In this document: positions 1 to 9,313 of the stretch, piece after piece
Numbering within the stretch: the stretch's first letter is position 1
How the letters are laid out: each line of letters begins with the position of its first letter
Origin: Vibrio ichthyoenteri ATCC 700023
GTDB lineage: Bacteria > Pseudomonadota > Gammaproteobacteria > Enterobacterales > Vibrionaceae
DNA length: 34,403 nt
Assembly (NCBI RefSeq): GCF_000222605.1
Contig: NZ_AFWF01000265.1
Location: 1-34,403, forward strand
Reading direction: 5' to 3'
Position numbers and translations under genes: made by a program
The notes under the pieces: generated by a model
What the model was told of the DNA's origin: nothing
Databases searched by the model: none
What the model saw: only the letters and a program-made list of their open reading frames with translations

Positions 1-282
1 TATATGCATACTCGCTACAATCACATCTTTGGTCATGACGTTGTTGGTTTCGAGGGTATAACCACCTTTGCCATCAGCAACGTAAGTCGGAAAGTCTTGG
101 CCTAGTTCTTGTTGTTTCGGTAGGCGGCCTAACGTCGGGGCTTTTTTGACATACAGATCCGCTGAATCAAATTGACTCATGATCTGTGGGATTTTTTGAA
201 ACTCAACAGGTTCCGCAGCCAGCAGCGCTGTTGGGAACGACAATGCGGCTGAAAGCGCAGCGATAAGGAGTGTTTTTTTCAT
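1..282 (-). CDS. Exported protein of unknown function, 3' end cut off by window edge
   Basis: The minus-strand frame is open from an ATG at 282 down to base 1 (94 codons, no stop), so only the N-terminal part is present. The protein begins MKKTLLIAALSAALSFPTAL and continues LAAEP, a typical Sec signal peptide: two lysines, a hydrophobic core, and a probable cleavage site after A-L-L-A around residue 22. The mature part starts with EPVEFQKIPQIM and is soluble-looking, with no membrane segment in the visible portion. I do not recognise the family. It is probably periplasmic. It lies downstream of purU on the same strand, 234 bases away, so it probably has its own promoter. Confidence 0.75.
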   Translation of the reverse strand, partial: MKKTLLIAALSAALSFPTALLAAEPVEFQKIPQIMSQFDSADLYVKKAPTLGRLPKQQELGQDFPTYVADGKGGYTLETNNVMTKDVIVASMHI

Positions 283-465
283 CTTGTGACTCGTTAATAT
301 GATTCATTTATTGTTGTAAGGCGCAAGCTTGGCTCCATTGATGGTGAAAAGCTCGGCGGGTAATGCTCTATTAAAGCGTAAAAATTACCACGCGCGTCAA
401 TCATATGCTGAGAACGCAAACGTTTCACTGCTTTCGGTGCGGATTTTCTCTGAGGATGGAAATGC

Positions 466-496
466 CAGCTGATATCGTGTGAAAACGATCCAGCTG
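466..496. repeat. Imperfect inverted repeat downstream of purU
   Basis: CAGCTG-AT-ATCGT, a six-base loop, then ACGAT-C-CAGCTG. The two arms pair over 11 bases with a small internal asymmetry. No T tract follows on either strand, so this is not a standard intrinsic terminator. It could be the 3' fold of the purU transcript or a protein site. The rest of 283-516 shows nothing else I can support. Confidence 0.3.
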
Positions 497-516
497 ACGT
501 TCACGGATGGCTGGGG

Positions 517-1350
517 TTATAGGATGACGGTTTTGTTGCCGTAAACAAAGACATGGTCATTGACCACTTTATTAAGTGCTTTGCTTAGAACACTTTTTTC
601 GACGTCTCGACCCGCTTGAGCCATGTCTTTGGCGCTGAAGGTATGGTCGACTGGGATAACATCTTGTTTGATGATCGGCCCCTCATCGAGATCGTTAGTC
701 ACAAAGTGTGCGGTGGCACCAATGATTTTTACACCACGTTCAAACGCTTGTTGGTATGGTTTTGCGCCAATAAATGCTGGTAAGAAGCTGTGATGAATAT
801 TGATGATCTTGTGATGGAAGTTTTCCACAAAGCTTGGTGTTAATACACGCATGTATTTGGCAAGCACAAGGTAGTCAGCGTCATACTGATTGATCACTTT
901 GAGCATCGCTTGTTCGTGCTCTTCTCGAGAAAGCCCCTCATGACTGACCCAGTGATAAGGAATATCAAATTTCTCGGTAAGACCTTGCAGAGCATCATAG
1001 TTGCCTACAACCGCAGCGATATCGATATCCAGGCTACCATCGTAATTTTTGATGAGAATATCGCCAAGACAATGGGCTTCTTTTGTGACTAGAATAACCA
1101 CGCGTTTGCGGCTCGAATCGACTAATTTACGCTTTGCGCCACTCGGCAGTGCTTGATCGAGATCGGCAAGGAAGGTGTGATCATTAAAATATCCTTCCAA
1201 TTCGGTACGCATAAAAAAGTGACCACTTGGATTATCAACAAATTCGGCATTGTGAATAATATTCAGCTGATGTTTATAACAGATGTTGGTGATCTTAGAA
1301 ATCAGCCCAGGTGCGTCACTACAATGGGTTAGCAGTGTTTTCTTTTCCAT
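517..1350 (-). CDS. purU: Formyltetrahydrofolate deformylase PurU
   Basis: Hydrolyses 10-formyltetrahydrofolate to formate and tetrahydrofolate in the cytosol, balancing one-carbon pools and supplying formate for PurT-dependent purine synthesis. The N-terminal ACT domain (about residues 5-85, starting TLLTHCSDAPGLISKIT) is followed by a formyltransferase-fold catalytic domain with KYMRVLTPSF, the INIHHSFLPAF segment carrying the family's key His, and GATAHFVTNDLDEGPII with the catalytic Asp. The ATG at 1350 gives 277 residues, the usual PurU length. The in-frame ATG at 1428 adds 26 residues that do not look like the family and is probably not used. A GGAAG motif lies about 10 bases upstream of the chosen ATG. 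Confidence 0.95.
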   Translation of the reverse strand: MEKKTLLTHCSDAPGLISKITNICYKHQLNIIHNAEFVDNPSGHFFMRTELEGYFNDHTFLADLDQALPSGAKRKLVDSSRKRVVILVTKEAHCLGDILIKNYDGSLDIDIAAVVGNYDALQGLTEKFDIPYHWVSHEGLSREEHEQAMLKVINQYDADYLVLAKYMRVLTPSFVENFHHKIINIHHSFLPAFIGAKPYQQAFERGVKIIGATAHFVTNDLDEGPIIKQDVIPVDHTFSAKDMAQAGRDVEKSVLSKALNKVVNDHVFVYGNKTVIL

Positions 1351-1550
1351 TTTGTTCTTACTTCCGTGATTTATTTTTTTCGGATGGTGAATTTTTTCGG
1401 GGCTTCCGAAGAGTGAGCTATCCCTCAATAATTGACTAACAATTAAACTAATATCGTCTTGAATTCAACAAATAATCTATTTTAAACAGAGTTGGTTATC
1501 GAGTTAGTTGAAGATTTCTTTCCTCAATTGAGCGTCTTAAGGTGGTAGGT

Positions 1551-1751
1551 ATGGATAAAGAACTATTAGCCCGTAAGTTATATTCAGAACGAGTGAACGC
1601 ACTGCTGGGTGATTGTGAATTAGATCAAACAATACTCACAGAGAAATGGGACTGCAAAGCGTCTCCAAGTGAAGCGGCGAGAGCAATGATTGATAGTCAA
1701 AATGACTTTGACGGTCCAGCTTGGTTGTCGCGCTATCTGCATAGAAGATAG
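1551..1751 (+). CDS. Small conserved-looking hypothetical protein (66 aa)
   Basis: Begins MDKELLARKLYSERVNALLG and ends AWLSRYLHRR. It is a soluble, charged, probably helical protein with no motif I recognise. An AAGG ribosome-binding site at 1539-1542 lies 8 bases before the ATG at 1551. A GTG at 1542 is in frame but overlaps that site, so 1551 is the better start. It stands alone: it is divergent from purU and is followed by a hairpin terminator at 1821, separate from yoaA. The good ribosome-binding site, plausible codon use and own terminator argue that it is real. No function can be assigned. Confidence 0.65.
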   Translation: MDKELLARKLYSERVNALLGDCELDQTILTEKWDCKASPSEAARAMIDSQNDFDGPAWLSRYLHRR

Positions 1752-1820
1752 CCTTTATTGAAACATTCACGCGAAGCGAAGAGGATTTTGTTCCTGCGAG
1801 TGTGTGGTTAGAATTCACCG

Positions 1821-1847
1821 ACGCGGCTCTTTAAGAGGCGCGTTTTT
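1821..1847 (+). terminator. Intrinsic terminator after the 66-aa gene
   Basis: ACGCGGCTC, loop TTTAA, GAGGCGCGT, then a T run. The 9-base stem has one G-G mismatch. It separates the small upstream gene from yoaA. Confidence 0.6.
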
Positions 1848-1966
1848 ATTATTGTTCATTCCTGTCTGGTTTAAATTTGTTCGCCTGTTTCTTATCCTTC
1901 TACGACTCTCACTATCAAGGCGGGTATTAGGGTATACTTGCTTTTTTGTGACCACTTTGCGTTTGC

Positions 1967-3898
1967 ATGATTTCAAAAACCTTTTCTCAAGATGGCGCCC
2001 TCGGTAAAGCAATACCGGGCTTTCAGCCGCGCCAAGCTCAGCTCGATATGGCTGAGTCGGTTAGAAAATCGATTCAAGAACAAGGCCAATTGGTGATCGA
2101 GGCTGGAACGGGTACCGGTAAGACTTTCGCTTATCTTGTCCCGGCGCTAATGAGTGGTAAAAAAACCATTATTAGTACCGGCTCGAAAAACCTCCAAGAG
2201 CAGCTTTTTCATCGTGATCTACCGTTGATGACCAGCGCGTTGGGTTTTTATGGCCAAGTCGCCTTACTGAAAGGGCGGGCAAACTATTTATGTTTGGATC
2301 GTCTTAGCCGCCAAATGATTGAGAGCCATGGGAATCATGCCGATCCAACCTTATTGGCGCAGCTGGTAAAGGTTCGCGCATGGTCTTCTGCGACCAAAAC
2401 CGGTGACTTAGGCGATTGTGATGAAATCGCCGAAGATAGCCCAGTGATTCCCACGATTACTTCAACCAACGATAATTGTTTAGGCAAGGAATGTCCTAGC
2501 TATACTGATTGTTTCGTGCTCAAAGCACGTAAACGCGCATTAGATGCCGATGTGGTTGTGGTTAACCATCATCTATTTTTCGCAGATTTAGCAATCAAAG
2601 AAACGGGCTTTGGTGAACTGATTCCTGAGGCTGAAGTATTTATCTTTGATGAAGCGCATCAGTTGCCTGATATTGCCAGTCAATACTTTGGTCAGTCTGT
2701 CTCAAGTCGTCAGATACAAGAATTAAGCAAAGATATTGAGATTGCATACCGCACCGAAGCGAAAGATATGCGTCAATTGCAAAAAGTGGCGGAAAAACTT
2801 AATCAATCCGCAATGGATTTGCGCATTGTATTGGGTGAACCAGGATTCCGTGGTAACTGGCGTGAAGCGATTAAATCGCCCTCTATCGCACGTGAGCTAG
2901 AACGAGTGCGTGAGGCAATTGATTTCACCATAGAAGTACTAAAGATTGCGTTAGGGCGATGCCAACTGCTTGATACCGCGTTTGAACGTGCCCATACCAT
3001 CAAGGGTCGAATTGATCGTGTTTGTGATGTATCGATCACCGGTTATTCTTATTGGTTTGATACCACGCCGCGCCATTTTAGTTTGCACATAACGCCGCTC
3101 AGTGTGGCGGATAAGTTCAATGAGCAAATTGAACTCAAACAAGGATCGTGGATTTTTACTTCTGCGACCTTGGCGGTGAATGGTGATTTTTCGCATTTTA
3201 CCTCACGATTAGGTATCAAGCCGCAAGCGCAGTTTTCATTGCCGAGCCCTTTTGATTACCCAAGTCAGGCGCGCTTGTGCGTACCTCGCTACCTGCCAGA
3301 GCCTAATAGCCCGGGGATGGCGGAAAAGTTGGTGACGATGCTTGCGCCGTTGATCGAACAAAACCAAGGCCGATGTTTCTTCCTCTGCACTTCGCACAGC
3401 ATGATGCGCGATTTAGGTGAGCGTTTTAGAGAGGTGCTTACGGTGCCTGTTTTGATGCAAGGGGAAACCAGCAAACAGAAAACCCTAGCCGAGTTTATGG
3501 AACTCGGGAATGCTTTGTTGGTAGCCACTGGTGCTTTTTGGGAAGGTATTGATGTTAGAGGTGACACCCTTAGCTGTGTTATTATCGACAAACTACCGTT
3601 TACCGCGCCTGATGACCCGTTGCTTAAAGCACGTATCGAAGATTGCCGACTTAAAGGTGGCGATCCCTTTGCGCAGGTTCAATTACCCGATGCGGTGATT
3701 ACACTTAAGCAAGGCGTTGGGCGTTTAATACGTGATAAGAAAGATAAAGGGGCGCTGATCATTTGTGATAACCGATTGGTAACACGTGATTATGGTGGCG
3801 TTTTCCTAGGCAGTTTACCGCCCATTCCTCGTACGCGAGATTTGGGGGCGATAGAAGACTTTCTTCAACAGATTTCAGACACAAATAACCAAGATTAG
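1967..3898 (+). CDS. yoaA: DinG/XPD-family ATP-dependent DNA helicase YoaA
   Basis: Superfamily 2 iron-sulfur helicase. The E. coli homologue helps tolerate replication-blocking damage and binds the HolC subunit of DNA polymerase III. Visible motifs are Walker A EAGTGTGKT (residues 45-53), four cysteines that would hold the 4Fe-4S cluster (C109, C171, C176, C182), Walker B DEAH (228-231), and the C-terminal helicase motifs GAFWEGIDVRGDTL and QGVGRLIRDKKDKG. Its 643 residues are close to the E. coli length. The ATG at 1967 lacks a convincing Shine-Dalgarno sequence. A possible -10 element (TATACT, 1933-1938) lies upstream with no clear -35. The stop is 8 bases before tsaB, so the two are probably co-transcribed, as in E. 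coli. Confidence 0.93.
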   Translation: MISKTFSQDGALGKAIPGFQPRQAQLDMAESVRKSIQEQGQLVIEAGTGTGKTFAYLVPALMSGKKTIISTGSKNLQEQLFHRDLPLMTSALGFYGQVALLKGRANYLCLDRLSRQMIESHGNHADPTLLAQLVKVRAWSSATKTGDLGDCDEIAEDSPVIPTITSTNDNCLGKECPSYTDCFVLKARKRALDADVVVVNHHLFFADLAIKETGFGELIPEAEVFIFDEAHQLPDIASQYFGQSVSSRQIQELSKDIEIAYRTEAKDMRQLQKVAEKLNQSAMDLRIVLGEPGFRGNWREAIKSPSIARELERVREAIDFTIEVLKIALGRCQLLDTAFERAHTIKGRIDRVCDVSITGYSYWFDTTPRHFSLHITPLSVADKFNEQIELKQGSWIFTSATLAVNGDFSHFTSRLGIKPQAQFSLPSPFDYPSQARLCVPRYLPEPNSPGMAEKLVTMLAPLIEQNQGRCFFLCTSHSMMRDLGERFREVLTVPVLMQGETSKQKTLAEFMELGNALLVATGAFWEGIDVRGDTLSCVIIDKLPFTAPDDPLLKARIEDCRLKGGDPFAQVQLPDAVITLKQGVGRLIRDKKDKGALIICDNRLVTRDYGGVFLGSLPPIPRTRDLGAIEDFLQQISDTNNQD

Positions 3899-3906
3899 AG
3901 AATTGA

Positions 3907-4608
3907 ATGAGCGCAAAAATTCTTGCCCTAGATACCGCAACGGAAAATTGCTCGGTTGCTTTATTAATGAACGACAAAGTTTACTGCCGTAGTGCCGTTG
4001 CTCCTCGTGACCATACAAAATTGATTCTTCCTATGGTCGATGAAGTGTTGAAAGAAGCGGGCATCAGTTTGACTGATCTTGACGCATTGGCTTTTGGCCG
4101 TGGTCCGGGCAGCTTTACCGGTGTGCGCATTGGTATTGGCATCGCACAAGGCTTGGCATTTGGCGCAGATTTACCGATGTTGGCTATTTCAACATTGGAA
4201 GCGATGGCGCAAGGAGCCTACCGCTTAAATGGTGCAACGCAAGTAGCTAGCGCGATTGATGCGCGCATGAGCGAGGTGTACTGGGGGCGTTACCGTCGTC
4301 AGGAGAACGGCTCATGGATTGCTGTCGATCAAGAGTGTGTGATTGCGCCCAATCAACTGGTGCAGCAAATCCAAGCAGATGAGTCTGAGTGGGCAACCGT
4401 TGGCACAGGTTGGGCGGCATACCAAGAAGCGATGGATACTTTACCGTTAGGTCGCGTTGATGGTGGTGTATTGTACCCAGATGCACAAGATATCGTGCAC
4501 ATTGCACAGTTTGCGTTAGCAAACGGTGAAGCCGTTGCGGTTGAAGACTCAACGCCTGTTTATTTACGTGATAATGTTGCGTGGAAAAAACTGCCAGGGC
4601 GCGAATAG
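3907..4608 (+). CDS. tsaB: tRNA t6A biosynthesis protein TsaB (YeaZ)
   Basis: Partner of TsaD, TsaE and TsaC in making N6-threonylcarbamoyladenosine at position 37 of ANN-decoding tRNAs. TsaB is the non-catalytic scaffold that dimerises with TsaD. The ASKHA fold is visible in the N-terminal [16 protein letters not shown] strand-turn segment, the [15 protein letters not shown] helix and the family signature [15 protein letters not shown] (about residues 63-77). Its 233 residues match the family length. It follows yoaA by 8 bases, the same order as in E. coli. The ATG at 3907 is preceded by TTAGAGAATTGA, a modest ribosome-binding site. Confidence 0.95.
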   Translation: MSAKILALDTATENCSVALLMNDKVYCRSAVAPRDHTKLILPMVDEVLKEAGISLTDLDALAFGRGPGSFTGVRIGIGIAQGLAFGADLPMLAISTLEAMAQGAYRLNGATQVASAIDARMSEVYWGRYRRQENGSWIAVDQECVIAPNQLVQQIQADESEWATVGTGWAAYQEAMDTLPLGRVDGGVLYPDAQDIVHIAQFALANGEAVAVEDSTPVYLRDNVAWKKLPGRE

Positions 4609-4636
4609 CCTTGTTGTGAGCGATTAATGGAGGATA

Positions 4637-4951
4637 ATGGCGAATAGTATGGTGTCGATTAATGGATTACCGGCTGCGATTCCTGGCCCAAAGAAAGCCA
4701 ATAAGGCCAGTAAACAAAGCAAGATTAATAAATCGCAAAGTCAGCAATCGACGAGCCAACCATCAAAGGTGGCTAATGCGGTTGCGCATACCATTCGTCA
4801 TGTCCAAGAATCGGATATTCACAAAGCACAAATTCAATACGATCTTCCTGAAGGTCGCAGCCGTAAAGCACTAGAAGAGTATATGCGAGTCATGAATCAG
4901 GCCAAAAGGGATGAACTGATCCAAATGCTCGGTGTCGATATCTATATCTAA
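4637..4951 (+). CDS. Hypothetical protein with Lys/Ser/Gln-rich N-terminus (104 aa)
   Basis: Not recognised as a named family. Residues about 15-50 are low-complexity Lys, Ser, Gln and Asn, probably disordered. The C-terminal half (from about AVAHTIRHVQESDIHKAQ to the end, QMLGVDIYI) is charged and probably helical, and looks like the conserved part. There is no signal peptide, membrane segment or nucleotide-binding motif. GGAGG at 4629-4633 ends only 3 bases before the ATG at 4637, which is tight. The next in-frame ATG (4649) would be 15 bases away, so 4637 is preferred. It sits 28 bases after tsaB and 47 before slp, so it is likely in the same operon. A 70-codon frame starting at 4662 is its shadow. 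Confidence 0.75.
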   Translation: MANSMVSINGLPAAIPGPKKANKASKQSKINKSQSQQSTSQPSKVANAVAHTIRHVQESDIHKAQIQYDLPEGRSRKALEEYMRVMNQAKRDELIQMLGVDIYI

Positions 4952-4998
4952 GACGTATATTGAAGACTCATTCAGAGTTCACCAAGAGCGATAGCAAT

Positions 4999-5556
4999 AT
5001 GATGATTTCACCTTTAGTTCGATTGGTTACGGTTGGCTTGTTCTCCATCGCGATGTTAGGTTGCGCTTCTCTGCCTGAAAATCTCAAGACAGCTAATCCA
5101 GATGTCGTTACGGATTATCAAACTTGGCAATCAGCACCTCAATCAAATTATCAACTTCGTCTTGGTGGCGTTATTGCCGCGGTCACAAATCTGCCTCAGC
5201 AGACGCGTATCGAAGTGGTCAATCTACCCATCAATGCTTCAGGTAAACCCGACATTAATCAAGAGCCTAATGGCCGCTTCGTTGCTTACGTAGAAGGCTT
5301 TGCCGATCCTGTTACCTTGAGTAAAGGCCGCCTCGTGACATTGTTAGGGGCCGCTGACGGATCTGAGAAGGGTAAGGTGGGGCAGTTTGATTATGATTTC
5401 CCAGTCATGCAAGCAACTGGCTACCATTTGTGGCGCATTGAAGAGCGAGTCATTGTCGATGAAGTGGGTAGTTACATGTACCCTTGCCGCAGTATTCATT
5501 GTCGTGATATCCATTACAATACTCGCCAAGGCAGAGTGATCCAAGAAGTGAGATAG
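4999..5556 (+). CDS. slp: Slp-family outer-membrane lipoprotein
   Basis: Starvation-inducible lipoprotein family (E. coli Slp and YeaY). The ATG at 4999 starts a lipoprotein signal: MMISPLVRLV, a hydrophobic stretch, then the lipobox M-L-G-C, with C22 as the predicted lipidated residue. The +2 residue is Ala, so there is no inner-membrane retention signal and outer-membrane sorting is expected. A TTG at 4960 is also in frame but adds 13 polar residues before the signal peptide and is unlikely. The resulting 185 residues match the family. The conserved core includes RLGGVIAAVTN and, near the C-terminus, YPCRSIHCRD. Its place after yoaA-tsaB parallels E. coli yeaY. Physiological role is poorly known. 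Confidence 0.88.
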   Translation: MMISPLVRLVTVGLFSIAMLGCASLPENLKTANPDVVTDYQTWQSAPQSNYQLRLGGVIAAVTNLPQQTRIEVVNLPINASGKPDINQEPNGRFVAYVEGFADPVTLSKGRLVTLLGAADGSEKGKVGQFDYDFPVMQATGYHLWRIEERVIVDEVGSYMYPCRSIHCRDIHYNTRQGRVIQEVR

Positions 5557-6402
5557 ATGCTGCGAAGCTCCCAATATACCACCTCCTATGGTGCTATCGC
5601 GGCGCTAGAATATGGCGATGTGCGAACTGCGTCTTGTTCGGTGATCTTACTGCATGGTTGGTTAGACAATGCCGCCAGTTTTCAAACCACCATAGAGGCT
5701 TTGATCAACCTTGACCCTAATCTGCATATCTGTGCGATTGATTTACCGGGACATGGATTATCCAGTCATAAATCTGCCGATAACTTTTATCTGTTTTTCG
5801 ACTATTTAGACGACCTTTACCAGCTTTTGGCTAATATTTCGCCAAACAAGTTGTTGTTAGTCGGACATTCCCTTGGTGCTTTGTTAGCAAGTTGCTATAG
5901 TGCCGCCTTTCCTGAACAAGTAGCAGGATTAGTGCAGATCGAAGGCAATGGTCCATTGGCTGAAGAACCGCACAACTGCGTGACACGTTTACGTTCAGGT
6001 ATTAAAAGCCGTCAACGTATTCGTAATAAGCCTCTCCGTACTTTTTCTACCTTGGATGATGCCATCGCTGTGCGCGTCAGAGTGAACCAGTTGCTGGCAG
6101 AACACATTCAGCCAGTGGTTTGGCGAGGGATGATTGAAGGTGAAAATGGTTGGGCTTGGCGACACGATGTAAAACTGCAAAGTGAATCTTTGTATCGCAT
6201 GGCTGATGCGCATGCTGCGCAGTTTCGACAACAGATCGCTTGTCCACAACTGATCATCTTGGGGACAACCGGTTATGATCGTCTCCAGCAAGATAGCGAC
6301 AACTTCTCTGATGTTGTCTACATTGAAGGTGGACATCACTGCCATTTACAGCAGCCACAAGCCGTCGCAGAGCGGATTTTTGGCTTAGTTAACAAAATTT
6401 AA
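5557..6402 (+). CDS. Alpha/beta-fold hydrolase
   Basis: A 281-residue alpha/beta hydrolase, probably cytosolic since no signal peptide is seen. The oxyanion-hole strand LLHGWLDNAASF contains HGW at residues 33-35. IDLPGHGLSS follows, then the nucleophile elbow GHSLG with S105 as catalytic Ser. The C-terminal GGHHCHLQQPQAV supplies the catalytic His (H260 or H263). The acid residue cannot be fixed by eye. The ATG follows the slp stop codon with no gap, so translation is probably coupled and this is the last gene of the yoaA operon. Its position next to fadD might suggest a lipid or thioester substrate, but that is guesswork. Confidence 0.85.
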   Translation: MLRSSQYTTSYGAIAALEYGDVRTASCSVILLHGWLDNAASFQTTIEALINLDPNLHICAIDLPGHGLSSHKSADNFYLFFDYLDDLYQLLANISPNKLLLVGHSLGALLASCYSAAFPEQVAGLVQIEGNGPLAEEPHNCVTRLRSGIKSRQRIRNKPLRTFSTLDDAIAVRVRVNQLLAEHIQPVVWRGMIEGENGWAWRHDVKLQSESLYRMADAHAAQFRQQIACPQLIILGTTGYDRLQQDSDNFSDVVYIEGGHHCHLQQPQAVAERIFGLVNKI

Positions 6403-6449
6403 ACAAGTGTTTGAGTGTTTCGTGCTCGAACCCTTCGCCTGTGTTGTAA

Positions 6450-6476
6450 TTGAGATTATAAATGACGTGCTATAAA
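6450..6476 (+). promoter_or_regulatory. Candidate fadD promoter with extended -10
   Basis: TTGAGA at 6450-6455 and TATAAA at 6471-6476 preceded by TGC (an extended -10), with a 15-base spacer. The spacing is short, so this is tentative. I looked for a FadR operator here and did not find a convincing one. Confidence 0.35.
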
Positions 6477-6531
6477 CGTTGTTCGTTCTCTATGTTATTA
6501 CCACACCTGATTTTTTCGAGGAGTAGTTATC

Positions 6532-8250
6532 GTGGATAAACCTTGGTTGTCTCGTTATCCAAATGAAGTGCCTGAGCACATCAACCCAGATCAGTACCCA
6601 TCACTGGTTGAAATGTTTGAGCAATCAGTACAAAAGTATGCTGATCAGCCAGCATTCATGAACATGGGCTCTGTGATGACTTTCCGTAAATTGGAAGAGC
6701 GCAGCCGTGCATTCGCCGCTTACTTACAAAACGATCTTAAGCTTAAAAAAGGCGATCGTGTTGCACTGATGATGCCGAACTTACTGCAGTACCCAGTTGC
6801 GCTGTTTGGTGTGCTACGTGCGGGTTGTATTGCGGTTAACGTTAACCCTTTATATACCCCACGTGAACTTGAGCATCAATTGAATGACTCGGGTGCAAAA
6901 GCGATCGTGATTGTTTCTAACTTTGCCAATACGCTTGAGCAAGTGGTCGAAAACACCCCGGTTAAACATGTGATCTTGACCAGCCTTGGCCAAATGCTGC
7001 CACGTGCCAAAGGCACCTTGGTTGATTTCGTGGTTAAGTACGTGAAAGGCATGGTACCTAAGTACGATCTACCGGGTGCGATTTCAATGCGTAAAGCGCT
7101 GCACAAAGGTCGTCGCCTGCAATACGTGAAACCTTTCATGTCAGGTGATGACATTGCGTTTCTACAGTACACCGGTGGTACCACTGGCGTAGCAAAAGGC
7201 GCGATTCTGACTCACCGCAATATGGTTTCAAACGTTCTGCAAGCCAAAGGCGCTTATGGTCCTGTGCTTTCAGAAGGTCGTGAATTAGTCGTCACTGCAC
7301 TGCCGCTTTATCACGTATTCGCGCTCACGGTAAACTGTCTACTGTTTATTGAAATTGGTGGTAACAACCTACTGATCACCAACCCGCGTGACATTCCGGG
7401 CTTTATCAAAGAGCTACAAAAATACGCCTTTACTGCTATCACTGGGGTAAATACGCTGTTTAATGCTTTGGTGAACAACGAAGACTTCCACGAGCTAAAC
7501 TTCAACAATATGAAGTTGTCTGTTGGCGGTGGTATGGCTGTGCAACGTGGCGTGGCTGACAAGTGGAAGAAAATCACGGGTGTTCACCTGCTAGAAGGCT
7601 ACGGCTTAACAGAATGTGCACCATTGGTGACAGGCAACCCGTACGACCTGACCGATTACACAGGGGCGATTGGCCTACCAGTGCCTTCAACAGAAGTGCG
7701 AATTGTCGATGAAGAAGGCAATGCGCTAGCCAATACTGAAGTAGGTGAGCTACAAGTTCGTGGCCCACAGGTGATGCAAGGCTACTGGCAGCGTCCGGAA
7801 GCGACCAAAGAAGTGTTAACCGAAGATGGTTGGCTATCAACCGGCGATATCGTTAAGTTTGATAGCGAAGGCTTGCTCTACATTGTCGACCGCAAGAAAG
7901 ACATGATTTTGGTGTCTGGCTTTAACGTTTACCCGAATGAACTTGAAGATGTGGTGTCACTGCATGGCAAAGTGTTGGAAGTGGCTGCGATTGGCCAACC
8001 GCATGAAGTCTCAGGTGAAGTCGTTAAGCTGTATGTGGTTAAACGTGACCCTAGCTTGACTAAAGAAGAAGTGATCGCTCACTGTCGTCAACATATGACA
8101 GGTTACAAGATCCCGAAATTGGTTGAGTTCAAAGATGAACTACCAAAAACCAACGTAGGTAAGATCTTGCGCCGAGTTTTGCGTGAAGAAAACGACGCAA
8201 ATCTAGCGAAAGCGGCACAAGAAAAAGCGGCGCAAGCAAACGCTGAGTAA
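6532..8250 (+). CDS. fadD: Long-chain fatty acid-CoA ligase FadD
   Basis: Activates imported long-chain fatty acids to acyl-CoA with ATP at the inner face of the cytoplasmic membrane, feeding beta-oxidation and phospholipid remodelling. It is an adenylate-forming enzyme throughout: the ATP/AMP loop [11 protein letters not shown] (residues 213-223), [11 protein letters not shown] (motif II), [10 protein letters not shown] and [20 protein letters not shown] (the fatty-acyl-CoA synthetase signature), and the C-terminal catalytic Lys in VGKILRR (about residue 544). Similarity to E. coli FadD is strong over the full length. Its 572 residues include a short Ala/Lys-rich C-terminal extension. The start is GTG at 6532, supported by GAGGAG at 6518-6523, 8 bases upstream. 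It is followed by its own terminator, so probably monocistronic. Confidence 0.97.
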   Translation: MDKPWLSRYPNEVPEHINPDQYPSLVEMFEQSVQKYADQPAFMNMGSVMTFRKLEERSRAFAAYLQNDLKLKKGDRVALMMPNLLQYPVALFGVLRAGCIAVNVNPLYTPRELEHQLNDSGAKAIVIVSNFANTLEQVVENTPVKHVILTSLGQMLPRAKGTLVDFVVKYVKGMVPKYDLPGAISMRKALHKGRRLQYVKPFMSGDDIAFLQYTGGTTGVAKGAILTHRNMVSNVLQAKGAYGPVLSEGRELVVTALPLYHVFALTVNCLLFIEIGGNNLLITNPRDIPGFIKELQKYAFTAITGVNTLFNALVNNEDFHELNFNNMKLSVGGGMAVQRGVADKWKKITGVHLLEGYGLTECAPLVTGNPYDLTDYTGAIGLPVPSTEVRIVDEEGNALANTEVGELQVRGPQVMQGYWQRPEATKEVLTEDGWLSTGDIVKFDSEGLLYIVDRKKDMILVSGFNVYPNELEDVVSLHGKVLEVAAIGQPHEVSGEVVKLYVVKRDPSLTKEEVIAHCRQHMTGYKIPKLVEFKDELPKTNVGKILRRVLREENDANLAKAAQEKAAQANAE

Positions 8251-8280
8251 GCCAAGCAACCGCGAACATTTAGTGATAGA

Positions 8281-8307
8281 ATGCCGGCTCATGTAGCCGG
8301 CATTTTT
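8281..8307 (+). terminator. Intrinsic terminator of fadD
   Basis: Perfect 9-base stem ATGCCGGCT / AGCCGGCAT with a 5-base loop, followed by five T residues. It ends 13 bases before the rnd start, so rnd must have its own promoter or depend on read-through. Confidence 0.85.
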
Positions 8308-8320
8308 ATGCGAGAATTAA

Positions 8321-9313
8321 GTGAACTATCAGATTATTACCCAGAGTACCGAGCTAGAAGTTGTCTGTAAGCAAGCAAGAACGGTAGAAGCCGTGATGCT
8401 AGACACCGAATTTGTCCGTACCCGAACCTTTTATCCTCAGTTAGGCTTAATTCAGCTATTTGATGGCCAAACGTTATCATTGATTGACCCTCTGGCGATT
8501 GACGATATGAGCGCTTTTGTCGATCTACTACAAGACACCTCTGTGACTAAGGTTTTGCATGCTTGCGGTGAAGACCTAGAAGTATTCAACAATAGCTTTG
8601 GTTGTTTGCCGCAACCTATGGTTGATACACAGATTATGGCGGCATTTTTAGGCAATGGCCTTTCAACCGGTTTTGCTGCGTTGGTCAATGCTAATTTAGG
8701 CGTAGAGCTAGATAAAAGCGAATCACGTACAGACTGGATGGCTCGTCCATTAACACAAAAGCAGCTCGACTATGCGGCGGCTGATGTTCACTACCTGAAG
8801 CCTTTGTACGAAAAACTACTCAGCGAGCTTGAACCTACCGGCTGGTGGCCTGCGGCAAAACAAGAGTGTGCTTTAATTGCGTCAAAGCGCATCAAACAAG
8901 TCGATACTGACAAAGCGTATCTTGATATTAAAGGTGCGTGGCAATTAAGACCGCGCGAATTGGCAATTCTTAAACCTTTAGCAGCATGGCGTTATAAAGA
9001 AGCGATTCGTCGTGATCTCGCATTAAACTTTGTCTTCAAAGAAAATGACTTATTGACCGTCGCGCGTTTAGGTATTCAAAATCGTCATCAAATGGAGCAA
9101 GAAGGGGTTGATCCTCGTTCAGCTCAGCGCCACAGCGCACGTATTATTTCATTAGTCAAAGCGGCTAAAGAAACACCGGCAGACCAATATCCAGAAAGCA
9201 TTGAGCGTCTGATGGATATGCCGGGTTATAAGCAACTGTTCAAAGTGCTTAAAGATGAAGTGAAAAAAGCGTCTGACAAGAGCGGTTTAGCCACAGAATT
9301 TCTTGCGTACTAA
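8321..9313 (+). CDS. rnd: Ribonuclease D, C-terminally truncated by a frameshift
   Basis: A 3'-to-5' exoribonuclease that trims tRNA and other stable RNA precursors. The DEDD active site is intact: D28 and E30 in MLDTEF, D85 in HACGEDLEVF, and Y151-x3-D155 in YAAADVHYL. The first HRDC domain (about residues 210-290) is present. The frame stops after EFLAY, giving 330 residues where the family has about 375. Skipping one base (T9308 or A9309) restores a tail, KKQLNSLLTWVWRRNRDEAK..., ending at a TAA at 9438-9440, for 372 residues in all. The missing 43 residues finish the second HRDC region. The start is GTG at 8321 with a weak ribosome-binding site. The catalytic part may still fold, or this may be a sequencing error. 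Confidence 0.9.
   Translation: MNYQIITQSTELEVVCKQARTVEAVMLDTEFVRTRTFYPQLGLIQLFDGQTLSLIDPLAIDDMSAFVDLLQDTSVTKVLHACGEDLEVFNNSFGCLPQPMVDTQIMAAFLGNGLSTGFAALVNANLGVELDKSESRTDWMARPLTQKQLDYAAADVHYLKPLYEKLLSELEPTGWWPAAKQECALIASKRIKQVDTDKAYLDIKGAWQLRPRELAILKPLAAWRYKEAIRRDLALNFVFKENDLLTVARLGIQNRHQMEQEGVDPRSAQRHSARIISLVKAAKETPADQYPESIERLMDMPGYKQLFKVLKDEVKKASDKSGLATEFLAY

Noticed and set aside
1804-2012. Overlapping 67- and 65-codon frames on both strands before yoaA
   Set aside because: They overlap the terminator and the yoaA start on opposite strands, have no ribosome-binding site, and give no protein-like sequence.
6403-6531. FadR operator upstream of fadD
   Set aside because: The best candidate (ACCACACCTGA region near 6500) does not form the TGGT-N3-ACCA core with proper symmetry.
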